A stretch of DNA of 64,000 nucleotides from Anianabacter salinae (GTDB taxonomy: Bacteria > Pseudomonadota > Alphaproteobacteria > Rhodobacterales > Rhodobacteraceae), in contig NZ_JAHQZS010000005.1 in assembly GCF_019061145.1 (NCBI RefSeq), positions 62,001-126,000 on the forward strand, in the 5' to 3' direction. How positions within the stretch are numbered: the first letter of the stretch is position 1; each line of letters begins with the position of its first letter. Both the position numbers and the translations under genes were made by a program. Below the pieces are notes generated by a model. That model had not been told where the DNA came from, searched no databases, and was given only the letters and a program-made list of their open reading frames with translations. Positions 26,592 through 35,184 of the stretch are shown in pieces.

Positions 26592-27721
26592 GGTGTCTCT
26601 CCGGGGGCATGCGGGCCATGCGCGCCGCGCGTGTCGGGCGACATCAGCCGCAGATAGGCCCTAGCCGCAGCATCGACGGTAAAGGACCGGCCGCGCACGC
26701 GCAGCGCGTCGGTATCGTGGACCGCATCCAGCGCTTCGATCATGGCACGTGCCAAAGCCTCGGCATCACCCACGGGCACAAGCGTGCCAAAGCGGCCGTC
26801 TTCGAGGATCTCGGCAGGACCAGAGGGGCAGTCGGTGGACACCACCGGAACGCCCTCTGCCAGCGCCTCGACGATCACGTTGCCAAAGCCTTCGTAGTCC
26901 GAGGACAGGACGAACAGGTCGGCACCCTGATAATACGGCGCAGGATCGTCGGCGAAGCCGGGCATCAGGATGTCGTCATCCAGACCCGCCGCAGCTATGG
27001 CCTGCCGGGTATCGTCTTCGCTCTCGCCTGTGCCAAGGATCACAAGCCGGGCCGCGCGAGCCTGCCGCGCCTTGGCAAAAGCCTTCACCAGAAGTGGATG
27101 GTTCTTCTGGGGCTTGAACCGCCCGACGGTCAGAATGCGCCTGCCTGTATAGCCGCTCCACGCCGTTTCAATCTCGTCAGGCGTCGCGGCACGCATGTCC
27201 ATCGAAAGCGCATTGTGAATGACCTTGAACGCCGCCGCGCGCAGCCCGGACAACCTGGCCAGATCAGCCGCCACGCCGCGCGACACCGCGACCCGGACAT
27301 CTGCCAGCGGATAGGTCAGCCGGATCGACCACCCCATCAGGGCAGCGCCGAGGCGCGACTTGTGCCGATATTGCTGCGACAGGGTGTTGTGATCCGACAG
27401 CACCAGCCGCGCCTTGCTGCGCACAAGCCGATGGGCCAGCACGACGATTGAAGTCAGCGGCCACATCGCCACCAGCACGGCATCGGGCCGCTCGTCCCTG
27501 AAATAGGCGCGCAGTGGAAACACCATGTCGCGCAGCCTTTCGACGCCGAACACGATGACGCGCACGCCCGGCGGCACCGATTGCGGTCTTGGGCCGACCT
27601 CTTGCCGAAGCACGAAATCCACCTCATGGCCGCTCTGGATGAACTGCCCCGCAAGACTGATGAACAGGGTTTCGACCCCGCCCACCGGCCCGAGGCTGGG
27701 GATGATCATCGCGATCCGCAT
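26588..27721 (-). CDS. GT4 family glycosyltransferase
   Basis: A 377-residue GT-B protein. MRIAMIIPSLGPVGGVETL gives the acceptor-domain glycine loop, TVGRFKPQKNHPLLVKAF the domain junction, and SSDYEGFGNVIVEALAEGVP the E-x7-E donor motif. It resembles WbbX/PglH-type enzymes that build O-unit or capsule repeats in the cytosol. Its ATG shares one base with the TGA of the upstream gene (TGATG) and it overlaps the methyltransferase by ATGA. A frame extension to 27787 reads into the upstream gene and is not used. Confidence 0.87.
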   Translation of the reverse strand: MRIAMIIPSLGPVGGVETLFISLAGQFIQSGHEVDFVLRQEVGPRPQSVPPGVRVIVFGVERLRDMVFPLRAYFRDERPDAVLVAMWPLTSIVVLAHRLVRSKARLVLSDHNTLSQQYRHKSRLGAALMGWSIRLTYPLADVRVAVSRGVAADLARLSGLRAAAFKVIHNALSMDMRAATPDEIETAWSGYTGRRILTVGRFKPQKNHPLLVKAFAKARQARAARLVILGTGESEDDTRQAIAAAGLDDDILMPGFADDPAPYYQGADLFVLSSDYEGFGNVIVEALAEGVPVVSTDCPSGPAEILEDGRFGTLVPVGDAEALARAMIEALDAVHDTDALRVRGRSFTVDAAARAYLRLMSPDTRGAHGPHAPGETP

Positions 27722-28599
27722 CAGGTTGCACCGGCAAGGGAGCGCGCGGCGCGGGCGGTCCGCACGGCGCGCCCCCGGTGCAGCCATTCCCGGCCCAGAT
27801 CGACCGGCGCCGCGCCGAACATGCGCTTGAACCGGTAAATTCCGTTCGCGTCATCGAAGACGGTCACGCCGCCAAGATCGTACCAGTTGATCCCCCGCGC
27901 CTTGAGATCCAGCATCGCCTTCCAGTGCAGCAGCTGGCCGATCCCGCTTGACCCGAGGTCGCGTGCGGCGCCGTGCATGAAGATTGCCTTGCCCGCCGTG
28001 CGATAGACGTGAAGACAACTCACCTCATCGGCCAGAGTGACGCGGTAGAGCGTTGCGTTGCCTGCGGCATACATCCTGCCAACGGTCTCTTGCCGGGCAG
28101 GCTGGAACCCGCGTTCCCTTGCCAGGGCGTTCTGAAGCACCATGAATTCGGTGATCTCGTCCGCATCAGGATTGTCCCGGGCCGAGAACGTCGCGCCCGC
28201 CTTGGCCGCCTTGCGGATCTTGCGGCGATGATCGGACGACATCACCGCCATCAACTCGTCCTCGGCGCGGCGCAGGTCGATCACCATGGTCCTGAGGTTC
28301 AGCAGGGCGTCGCCCTTGCCAGCCGGAGCAAAGGCCAGGCCGGTCAGATCGGCCGGATCGAAGGAACCCGAGAAATCATGGATCACGATTTCGCTGCGCC
28401 AGGCCATGCGGGCGGTCTTGTCCAGCCAACCGCGCAGGGCCGCGATGCCGTTCATTTCGACCAGCGCCAGCTGACGGATCAGTCCATAACGCCGCTGCGA
28501 CAGGACGCGCAGGCCGGGCACCTCGTGCAGCACATGCCAGCCATAGTGCGCCTGATGCGCCCAGTCCTCGTCCAGAAAGATGCTGCGATAGCCGGTCAT
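27721..28599 (-). CDS. FemAB/GNAT-like acyl- or aminoacyltransferase
   Basis: A protein of about 292 residues of the GNAT/FemAB superfamily (peptidoglycan-bridge or BioF2-like domain). Visible traits are SSDHRRKIRKAAKAGATFSA, the basic N-terminal motif of that group, then LHVYRTAGKAIFMHGAARDL, LLHWKAMLDLKARGINWYDLGG and a final YRFKRMFG. Such proteins in capsule loci may add an acyl or amino-acid group to an amino sugar. The ATG at 28599 follows a GGGG ribosome site; an ATG at 28623 is the alternative and would overlap the upstream gene. Function beyond acyl transfer is not clear. Confidence 0.72.
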   Translation of the reverse strand: MTGYRSIFLDEDWAHQAHYGWHVLHEVPGLRVLSQRRYGLIRQLALVEMNGIAALRGWLDKTARMAWRSEIVIHDFSGSFDPADLTGLAFAPAGKGDALLNLRTMVIDLRRAEDELMAVMSSDHRRKIRKAAKAGATFSARDNPDADEITEFMVLQNALARERGFQPARQETVGRMYAAGNATLYRVTLADEVSCLHVYRTAGKAIFMHGAARDLGSSGIGQLLHWKAMLDLKARGINWYDLGGVTVFDDANGIYRFKRMFGAAPVDLGREWLHRGRAVRTARAARSLAGAT

Positions 28600-28600
28600 G

Positions 28601-29353
28601 TCATCCCCGGCGCCGGGCGGCATAGTAGATCCACGGGCTGAAGATCGCGGCGCGCGCCAGCGTGACCTTGCAGGGACGATCCTCGATCAACTCGAAACCA
28701 GCGTCGCGCAACTGCGCCTCGATCACCTGGGCCGTCGAGATGTAATGCGTCATGCCGCCGTGCAGCGGATCGGTCTCATATCCATGGCCGCGCCGGAACG
28801 CGCCAGAGATCAGGCGGCGCCGCAGCGTGCCAGTCATCATTCCGGCAGCGCGCGCCGTGCGCCACAGCGCGCGGACTAGGCCCGCGCCCCTGGAGTCGGG
28901 CCAATTCAGCACCATCCGCGCGTTGTGCGACGACAGGATGAAGATCCCGCCGGGTTTCAGCACCCGTGCAGTCTCGGACAGGCAGGCGTGCCGTGCGGCA
29001 TCGCCGGGAAGCACATCGATCCCGTTGAACGAGAACACGACGGCGTCGAAACTGGCGTCCGCGAATTGCGACATGTCGGCGGCATCACATTGCACGAAGC
29101 TTAGGCCCGGAAACCGCGCCTTGCAGGCATCGACCATGCCCTGCGCATAGTCCGCGCCGACATAGGTTCCCGCGACCTTCGACAGGCAAGGCGTGGTGCG
29201 CCCGCCCCCGACGCCCATGTCGAGAATTGCCATCCCTTGCGTCAGATGCCGGTCGAACAGAAACGCCTCAGGCTCCTGAAGCTTCGACTGGGCGGCGTAG
29301 TGGGCGACGACATCGTCCCGTTCATATTTCTCGCGGTTGGGGTCTAACATCAT
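28601..29353 (-). CDS. class I SAM-dependent methyltransferase
   Basis: A 250-residue methyltransferase. ILDMGVGGGRTTPCLS forms motif I near 43-58, GADYAQGMVDACKARFP the acidic motif, and VFSFNGIDVLPG with RVLKPGGIFILSSHN the later Methyltransf_11/25 motifs. It lies three bases after the deacetylase gene and one base before the FemAB-like gene, so it is within the operon. It probably O- or N-methylates a sugar. It is distinct in sequence from the proteins at 23759 and 25827. Confidence 0.83.
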   Translation of the reverse strand: MMLDPNREKYERDDVVAHYAAQSKLQEPEAFLFDRHLTQGMAILDMGVGGGRTTPCLSKVAGTYVGADYAQGMVDACKARFPGLSFVQCDAADMSQFADASFDAVVFSFNGIDVLPGDAARHACLSETARVLKPGGIFILSSHNARMVLNWPDSRGAGLVRALWRTARAAGMMTGTLRRRLISGAFRRGHGYETDPLHGGMTHYISTAQVIEAQLRDAGFELIEDRPCKVTLARAAIFSPWIYYAARRRG

Positions 29354-29356
29354 CGG

Positions 29357-30337
29357 CTAGGTCCCTTGACCGAATGACTGGCGACCGCCAAGCGCCCGTG
29401 CCGCAAGTTCACGCGGGGCATTGCCATGCATCGTGATACGGCCATGCACCCGGTTCCCCGGCGCGGATGTCCGCTCGCCCACCAGAAGCACATGGCGATA
29501 CCCGGCACCTGCGACCGCGTCGATCTGCGCCGGGTGCGCGGCGCCGTTGGGAAAGGCATAGACCTGCGGGGCAAAGGCCAGATGATCGGCGAACCATCGG
29601 CGGCAGCGGTCCAGATCATCGGCAAGGTAGGCCGCTGTTTCGACCGTCATGGTTGCATGGTCATGGGAATGTGCACCTATTTCATGACGCTCCGCTACGA
29701 CGCGGAGTGACGCCAGGTCAAGAACAGGTGTCGTTCGGAACCCGCCCAGGCTGTCCATGAACGGCACAAGCGCGGCGAACGCCCGTTCCTGTTCTGCGAA
29801 AGGCATGGATTTCAGCACCGCCGAGGCGCGCAGGCCAAGGGTGCCGCGGTCAGACCTTGTGCGGAAGGCGGCATCGGTGCCCGGCAATGGCGTTTCGGCC
29901 AGAAGGGAACGGGGCGCCTGCCCGATGAAATCCTGAATCTGCACGTTCAGCGGCGGACGCCCGCTGTCCACGACGCGCGGCACGATATTGAGGTTTGCCG
30001 CGACGCCGCGCGCCGACAGGATGGGATCGACCGTCTCCAGAAAATCCCTGTACCCATCGTCAAAGGACAGGATCGCAGGCGGCTTCGCCCATGTCCTGCC
30101 GTCCGCCAGATCCCGGAACGTCACCAGTGTAAACCGTTCCTGCATCCAATCCACCAACCCGGCGAACAGATCGGGCGCGATGGCGCCGTAGCTGCTGCTG
30201 CGATCGTCCGAGACGCGGTGAAGGTTCAGGATCGGCATCTGCCCGGCGGCGCGCAGGCCCTCGATGCGCCGCGCAAGACGGGAAGGCCGCCCCAGCAGGT
30301 GCCACGCGAGGCGCTTGGCGACTGTCCGGGCGGTCAT
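29357..30337 (-). CDS. polysaccharide deacetylase family protein (NodB-like domain)
   Basis: A 326-residue protein with the carbohydrate esterase 4 fold. ILSFDDGYRDF carries the catalytic Asp and metal Asp, and EIGAHSHDHATM carries the metal-binding His pair; YAFPNGAAHPAQI is a late motif. No signal peptide is seen, so it may act in the cytosol on a lipid-linked or nucleotide-linked N-acetyl sugar rather than on exported polymer. It overlaps the FkbM gene by ATGA. Next to it is the FemAB-like gene, which could re-acylate the freed amine; this link is inferred. Confidence 0.86.
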   Translation of the reverse strand: MTARTVAKRLAWHLLGRPSRLARRIEGLRAAGQMPILNLHRVSDDRSSSYGAIAPDLFAGLVDWMQERFTLVTFRDLADGRTWAKPPAILSFDDGYRDFLETVDPILSARGVAANLNIVPRVVDSGRPPLNVQIQDFIGQAPRSLLAETPLPGTDAAFRTRSDRGTLGLRASAVLKSMPFAEQERAFAALVPFMDSLGGFRTTPVLDLASLRVVAERHEIGAHSHDHATMTVETAAYLADDLDRCRRWFADHLAFAPQVYAFPNGAAHPAQIDAVAGAGYRHVLLVGERTSAPGNRVHGRITMHGNAPRELAARALGGRQSFGQGT

Positions 30338-31230
30338 GGCGCACGCCGCGTGGCAAGGAAGTTGCGGGCATCGAGGCGGGTGATGTCGAAACCGGCGGCG
30401 ATCAGCATGGCCGAGGTCTCGTCGCCCTCTCCTGCCCAGCTTTCAAAGGCGATCAGCCGGGTCTTTCGCAACGTCTTGACGGCACCGCGCAGCGCCATCG
30501 GTTCGGCGCCCTCCAGGTCGAGCTTGAGAAGCGCGATGTCGCCAATCACTTCAGTGACATCGTCCAGCGTCGTGGTCCGCACCGTGATCTGCCGAACCGC
30601 CTGGCCAGCGTTGGCGGCGTCCGCGATGCTGGCCTGACCGAAAAGCCCCTCGGGAACCCGCGCGTTCACCGTCTCGCCCGCCACTGACGACAGGGCGCTC
30701 TCGACCACCCTCACCCGGTCTTCGACCTTGTTCAGCGCCAGGTTGCGCCGCAGGCAAGCGGCTGTTTCGGGCATCATCTCGACCGCGACCACAGCGCCGG
30801 CCGACCCGACCTTGCGCGCAAAGGCCACCGTCAACGCCCCGATGTTCGCCCCCGCATCGACGACAGTGTCACCGGGCGCAAGACGCGCCTCGACAAGCGA
30901 CAGGATAGCAAGATGCCCCACCGCAAGAACATGCCCAAGATCGTCGGACCGGCTGCGCACGGCAAAGCGCCCCATGCTGCGCACGTCGAGCGTCGCATCC
31001 ACGGCAAGCACCGGATCACGCCATTGCGCAAGGTCGGTAAGGATGTGCCGGGGCGCAGCGGCGAACGAGGCGCGCAGCGCTGCACGATCCTGCGCAACCG
31101 CGCCGCTGACATTGCGCAGGACGTAGAGCCAGCTTGCGGAGCGACGCGCGATGTTCGTCACCGCGCCAAGGACCGACCGGAGCGGCGCGGGAACCCACGG
31201 CTTCAGCGAGGCTCGGAGAGTTCGCTGCAT
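30334..31230 (-). CDS. FkbM family methyltransferase
   Basis: A 298-residue protein. TVVDAGANIGALTVAFARKVG is the FkbM motif I (near 120-140), followed by AVEMMPETAACLRRNLALN, TTTLDDV and LLKLDLEGAEPMALRG, the family signature. FkbM enzymes O-methylate sugars or polyketides. The start at 31230 reads TAGGATG with the flippase stop, one base apart. A frame to 31317 reads into the flippase gene and is ignored. Confidence 0.87.
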   Translation of the reverse strand: MQRTLRASLKPWVPAPLRSVLGAVTNIARRSASWLYVLRNVSGAVAQDRAALRASFAAAPRHILTDLAQWRDPVLAVDATLDVRSMGRFAVRSRSDDLGHVLAVGHLAILSLVEARLAPGDTVVDAGANIGALTVAFARKVGSAGAVVAVEMMPETAACLRRNLALNKVEDRVRVVESALSSVAGETVNARVPEGLFGQASIADAANAGQAVRQITVRTTTLDDVTEVIGDIALLKLDLEGAEPMALRGAVKTLRKTRLIAFESWAGEGDETSAMLIAAGFDITRLDARNFLATRRAP

Positions 31231-31231
31231 C

Positions 31232-32608
31232 CTACTCTCCCGCAGCTTTCCGAGGCTTGCCGCCCGCAATGTGCCCGAAGATGTGCCGCGCCCCAAGGAT
31301 CGACGGATCGACGCCAAGCGCTCTCTGGGCGCGGCGCACCAAGATCAGGCCCTTGAGCAATTCTGACAGGATAAGGCCGACCCCGGCCGCAGACAGCCCC
31401 AGCCCCGGATACAGCAAAAGCGTCGTTCCAGCGCCGACAACAGGACTGACGGCATAAGCGACCGTCACCGTGCGTTCCTCGCCGCTCATGTTCAGGATGG
31501 TCGCAACGGCACCGAATGCCGCGCTGATCAGGAACGCGGTGCTGATCAGGACAAGCGGTGGCCAGGCGGCAAGATAGTCCGGCCCGAACAGAAGACCGAT
31601 CAGCGGACGCCCTACCGCCACAAGGGCGATCAGCATCAGAAGAACGCTCAGGAAGGTGGCGAGCGCGGCACCGCCCGCAAGCTTGGCCATCCGTTCCTTG
31701 TCCTGCGCAGCCCAGAACTGCGCGACATGGGGCATGATAACCAGCGTGATCAGGGTCGTTGGCAGCCCGACGAACCCGGCGGCGGCCAGTGCGACCCGAA
31801 ACTGGCCGACCTCTTGCAGCGACGCGATCACACCCAGCAGAAGGATCGGATACTGCCCGTCCAGCACCCGCAGCACCTCGGTTCCGGTCATCGGAAGCGC
31901 GGCGGCGGTCCAGGCCCCTGGCTCTGCCTTGCCCTTCGACGCGATCAGATCAGGCGGAGCGATCCGCGCTGCATGAACGATCAGCAGGGCCAGCGTCACG
32001 ATGGCCGCCAGCGCCTGAAGCGCGATGGCCCGTTCGGGCCGCATCGTGGCGCCAAGCACGCCTGCGACGATCAGAAGGGCCGCGAACAGCGCGGGCCGCA
32101 GCAGCGCGTCATAGACTTGCGCGCTGACGACATGGTGAAACCCCCGGATCGCCGCGACCCCCAGATTGAGGAACGCGGTCAGCGGCACCAGCCAGACCGC
32201 CCAATGCAGCGTGCGCCGGATCGCATCAGACAGATCCCACGGCCAGAGCGCCAGCGCGGCAAGACACAAGGCGGTCAGCGTCAGCGACGAGACCGCCACC
32301 ACCAACGGAAACCACGTCAGGCTGGCCCGGGCACGCGCGCGGTAGGCAGGCGTGCCCGAAGAGGCCAGCTCCCGCGTCAGAAGCTGCGGCAGGGCAAGCT
32401 GCGCTGGCACGGCCAGCAACAGGACGATGGCCATCACGGTGCCGTAGACGCCAAACCCGTCCGGCCCAAGTGCCCGGGCCAGCTGGACGCCAACAAGGAA
32501 CGTCGCCGCCATTCCAAGCAACCGAACCCCCGCGCTGCCCAGAACCGCGCGGATCAGCACGCCTGCCAGATTCCGGCCCAGGACAAGTGAGCGCAGGCGC
32601 GAGGCCAT
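31232..32608 (-). CDS. Wzx-like polysaccharide flippase
   Basis: A 458-residue membrane protein with about 12-14 helices and the MOP/Wzx layout: LLGMAATFLVGVQLARALGP near residues 30-50, then GVYGTVMAIVLLLAVPAQLALP, and helices to the end. It should flip undecaprenyl-linked repeat units across the inner membrane for the EpsG/Wzy-like polymerase. The ATG at 32608 is two bases after the dehydrogenase stop; the frame stays open to 33154 only by reading into that gene. Length matches Wzx. Confidence 0.88.
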   Translation of the reverse strand: MASRLRSLVLGRNLAGVLIRAVLGSAGVRLLGMAATFLVGVQLARALGPDGFGVYGTVMAIVLLLAVPAQLALPQLLTRELASSGTPAYRARARASLTWFPLVVAVSSLTLTALCLAALALWPWDLSDAIRRTLHWAVWLVPLTAFLNLGVAAIRGFHHVVSAQVYDALLRPALFAALLIVAGVLGATMRPERAIALQALAAIVTLALLIVHAARIAPPDLIASKGKAEPGAWTAAALPMTGTEVLRVLDGQYPILLLGVIASLQEVGQFRVALAAAGFVGLPTTLITLVIMPHVAQFWAAQDKERMAKLAGGAALATFLSVLLMLIALVAVGRPLIGLLFGPDYLAAWPPLVLISTAFLISAAFGAVATILNMSGEERTVTVAYAVSPVVGAGTTLLLYPGLGLSAAGVGLILSELLKGLILVRRAQRALGVDPSILGARHIFGHIAGGKPRKAAGE

Positions 32609-32610
32609 CG

Positions 32611-33903
32611 CTACAGACGTCCGTCGCTGGCGCTCTTGTCGAACGCGGACTTGAGGTCGAACAACACCGCGCCCTCTCGTCCAAAGGCGCGCAGCGCCTC
32701 GGCGCCCATCGCCACGAAGTCGCGGTGCGGCACCGCGAGAAGAATGGCGTCGTATTGCCCGGCCTCGGGCGGGCCGGTCAGCATGTCGAACCCGAATTCT
32801 CGCCGCGCCTCGGCGCCGTCGGCCCAGCTGTCCCAGACATCGACCTGCGCGTTGTAGTCCCGCAGCGCCTCGATCACGTCGATCACCCGGCTGTTGCGCA
32901 GATCCGGGCAGTTTTCCTTGAACGTCAGACCCATCACAAGGATGCGGCTGCCGACGACAGGGAACGCGCGGTGCATCATGGTGCGCGCCAGTCGATCGGC
33001 CACATGGCGGCCCATCGCGTCGTTGATGCGGCGGCCAGACAGGATGACCTCGGGGTGATGACCGACCTCCTGCGCGCGGTGGGTCAGGTAGTAGGGATCG
33101 ACACCGATGCAGTGGCCGCCCACAAGCCCCGGCGTGAATGGCAGGAAATTCCACTTGGTCCGCGCGGCGGCCAGCACTTCGGCCGTGTCGAGGTCCAGCT
33201 TGTGAAAGATCACCGCCAGCTCGTTCATCAGCGCGATGTTCACGTCACGCTGGGTGTTCTCGATCACCTTTGCAGCCTCCGCGACCTCGATGGACGCGGC
33301 CTTGTGCGTGCCTGCAGTAACGATCGACCCATAAAGCGCGTCGATCTCGTCGGCGGTCTCGGGCGTCGATCCGGATGTGACCTTGACGATGGTGGTCAGC
33401 CGATGCGCCTTGTCGCCGGGATTGATCCGCTCGGGGCTGTAGCCGACGAAGAAATCCTCGTTGAACCGCAGGCCGGACACCCATTCAAGGATCGGAACGC
33501 AGGTGTTCCGCGTGCAAACCGGAAAGACAGTGCTTTCGTAGATCACGATGTTGCCGGGGCGCAGGGCACGGCCCGCCGACTCGGAGGCGCGTTCGATCAA
33601 CGTCAGATCAGGACGCTTGGCGCGGTCGATCGGGGTCGGAACCGCCACGATCAGGATATCCGCCGCAACAAGGTCGGCTTCATCCGATGTCAGGACAAGG
33701 TGGTGGGCCGCTGCAAGCTCGCCCGGATCGACTTCGCGGGTGCTGTCGTGGCCGTCGCGCAGTTCGGCAATGCGTGCAGGGTTCACGTCAAATCCGATGA
33801 CCGCGCGGGATTTCGCAAATTCGGCCGCAAGTGGCAGGCCGACATACCCCAGGCCGATGACCGCTAGGATTTTCTTGATGCCGGAAATGGCTTTGACTTT
33901 CAA
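32611..33903 (-). CDS. nucleotide-sugar dehydrogenase, TviB/WbpA-like (UDP-HexNAc or related)
   Basis: A 430-residue UDP-sugar dehydrogenase. Motifs: VIGLGYVGLPLAAEF at about 15-29, TKWNFLPFTPGLVGGHCIGVDPYYLT with the catalytic Cys, and VMGLTFKENCPDLRNSRV. The segment ESTVFPVCTRNTCVPILE matches the TviB branch (UDP-GlcNAc 6-dehydrogenase) better than Ugd. The product would be a UDP-HexNAc uronic acid. An in-frame TAG directly precedes the TTG at 33903 and no ATG or GTG is close, so TTG is the likely start, with no good ribosome site. It is the first gene of the 20-gene operon. Confidence 0.88.
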   Translation of the reverse strand: MKVKAISGIKKILAVIGLGYVGLPLAAEFAKSRAVIGFDVNPARIAELRDGHDSTREVDPGELAAAHHLVLTSDEADLVAADILIVAVPTPIDRAKRPDLTLIERASESAGRALRPGNIVIYESTVFPVCTRNTCVPILEWVSGLRFNEDFFVGYSPERINPGDKAHRLTTIVKVTSGSTPETADEIDALYGSIVTAGTHKAASIEVAEAAKVIENTQRDVNIALMNELAVIFHKLDLDTAEVLAAARTKWNFLPFTPGLVGGHCIGVDPYYLTHRAQEVGHHPEVILSGRRINDAMGRHVADRLARTMMHRAFPVVGSRILVMGLTFKENCPDLRNSRVIDVIEALRDYNAQVDVWDSWADGAEARREFGFDMLTGPPEAGQYDAILLAVPHRDFVAMGAEALRAFGREGAVLFDLKSAFDKSASDGRL

Positions 33904-34064
33904 CTAAGACGCGAATTTGACGTAGCGGAAGGAATCCAATGGCGCAATGCACACAGTGAGGTTCGTGCGCAATTCGTCTTGGCCGGGTCACCATGATTCG
34001 CTTGGCGAACGGGCCTGCACCGCGCATCATCCGCGCAGTTCTGCTGACACAGGAGGGAGTGCAG

Positions 34065-34460
34065 ATGGGCTTTGTTGCGGTTCTGGTCGCGGCGCTGGGC
34101 GGCTTCGCCATGGGCGCGGTGTGGTACATGACATTCGCGAAACCCTGGATGAAAGCGGCGGGCATTCCGATGGATGCGAACGGCAAGCCGCAGGGGAACG
34201 GATCGCCGATGCCGTTCGTGGTCTCCGGCGTGGCGATGATCCTTGTGGCCGGGATGATGCGCCACGTGTTCGCGACATCGGGGATCGAGACGCCGGTTGC
34301 GGGATTCGTTTCGGGCCTTGGCGTCGGGGCGTTCTTCATCACGCCATGGGTGGCGATGAACTATGCCTATGCCATGCGTCCGGCGCGGCTGACGGTGATT
34401 GACGGAGGATATTCGATCCTTGGACCGGGCATCATCGGCCTGATCCTGGGTCTGTTCTGA
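34065..34460 (+). CDS. DUF1761 family membrane protein
   Basis: A 131-residue protein with four hydrophobic helices. The first holds VAALGGFAMGAVWYMTFAKPW, and the central part has VAGMMRHVFATSG and FFITPWVAMNYAYAM, typical of DUF1761. The start is set by a strong AGGAGG site at 34051-34056, nine bases upstream; the longer frame lacks such a site. Function unknown. It stands alone between the polysaccharide operon and the DUF2853 gene. Confidence 0.8.
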   Translation: MGFVAVLVAALGGFAMGAVWYMTFAKPWMKAAGIPMDANGKPQGNGSPMPFVVSGVAMILVAGMMRHVFATSGIETPVAGFVSGLGVGAFFITPWVAMNYAYAMRPARLTVIDGGYSILGPGIIGLILGLF

Positions 34461-34466
34461 TACGAA

Positions 34467-34500
34467 CAGAGGGCCCCGACGCACGCACCGGGACCCTCTG
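34467..34500 (+). terminator. hairpin after the DUF1761 gene
   Basis: The arms 34467-34478 and 34489-34500 pair over 11 of 12 positions, with one C/A mismatch and a ten-base loop. It starts six bases past the stop of the DUF1761 gene. No T-run follows, so efficiency is uncertain. A second short hairpin (34546-34551 with 34557-34562) lies further on, towards the convergent DUF2853 gene. Confidence 0.5.
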
Positions 34501-34647
34501 CCACCCCACGTGCTCCCTCAGCACCACACGTGTTCGAAAAAGGTCCCGACCGTCCTGGTCGGTGGATATGACTTACCCCCGAACCGGGTCCGGGGGCAAA
34601 CGTCGAATGTCTTGGATTAAAGGCAAATCCGGGCGATTGCGCCGGGG

Positions 34648-34989
34648 TCAGCCGTAGACGGACTCTTTGCCGAAATGCTTGGTCAGCATGTAGTAGACCA
34701 CGGCGCGGTACTTGTTCCGCTCGGACCGGCCATAGGTCTCGATCACGGAATCGATGGCGTCCATCAGTTGCGGACCATCGGCAAGCCCCAGCTTCTTCAT
34801 CAGGAAGTTCGTCTTGATCGTTTCCAGTTCCGACGGCTGGCTGCCCGCCACGGTCGATGCGTCGTCGTTGTAGATCGCCGGGCCGCACCCGATCGTCACC
34901 TTGGTCAGAAGGTCCATGTCCGGCGCCATGCCGCACTTGTTCTTCAGGTCGTCCGCATATTTCACGATCAACTCGTCCCGCTTGCCCAT
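34648..34989 (-). CDS. DUF2853 family protein
   Basis: A 113-residue soluble protein. The whole sequence fits DUF2853, a small helical family common in Rhodobacteraceae: KYADDLKNKCGMAPDMDLL, TKVTIGCGPAIYN and a YYMLTKHFGKES end. The start is supported by GAGGAG a few bases upstream. No function is known for the family. It converges with the DUF1761 gene and has its own promoter region to the right (34990-35117). Confidence 0.85.
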   Translation of the reverse strand: MGKRDELIVKYADDLKNKCGMAPDMDLLTKVTIGCGPAIYNDDASTVAGSQPSELETIKTNFLMKKLGLADGPQLMDAIDSVIETYGRSERNKYRAVVYYMLTKHFGKESVYG

Positions 34990-35117
34990 CTCGATCTCCT
35001 CGTTTCACTGCGCCTGGCGTTCCTGTCCCTGGATGACGCCGCGTGAAGCGACAGTAGGCGAGGCGGATTCTTGGATAAACAGGAAAGTTCCGAACCGGCG
35101 CAAGGCGGCACGCAAAA

Positions 35118-35146
35118 GGCGCGCGGAAGTCTCCTTCCCGCGCGCC
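35118..35146 (-). terminator. rho-independent terminator of ahcY
   Basis: On the minus strand, a GC-rich stem of about 12 bp (35118-35129 with 35134-35146, one bulged base) is followed by TTTT (35117-35114). It lies about 40 bases after the ahcY stop. The stem is strong and the U-tract is short but adequate. Confidence 0.75.
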
Positions 35147-35184
35147 CGTTCTTGTGTGTCTGATCCGGCGAGACCGGAAAGGTA

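Noticed and set aside
33914-33945. TTGACG upstream of the DUF1761 gene as a promoter
   Set aside because: No acceptable -10 box at the right distance, and it is 120 bases from the start.
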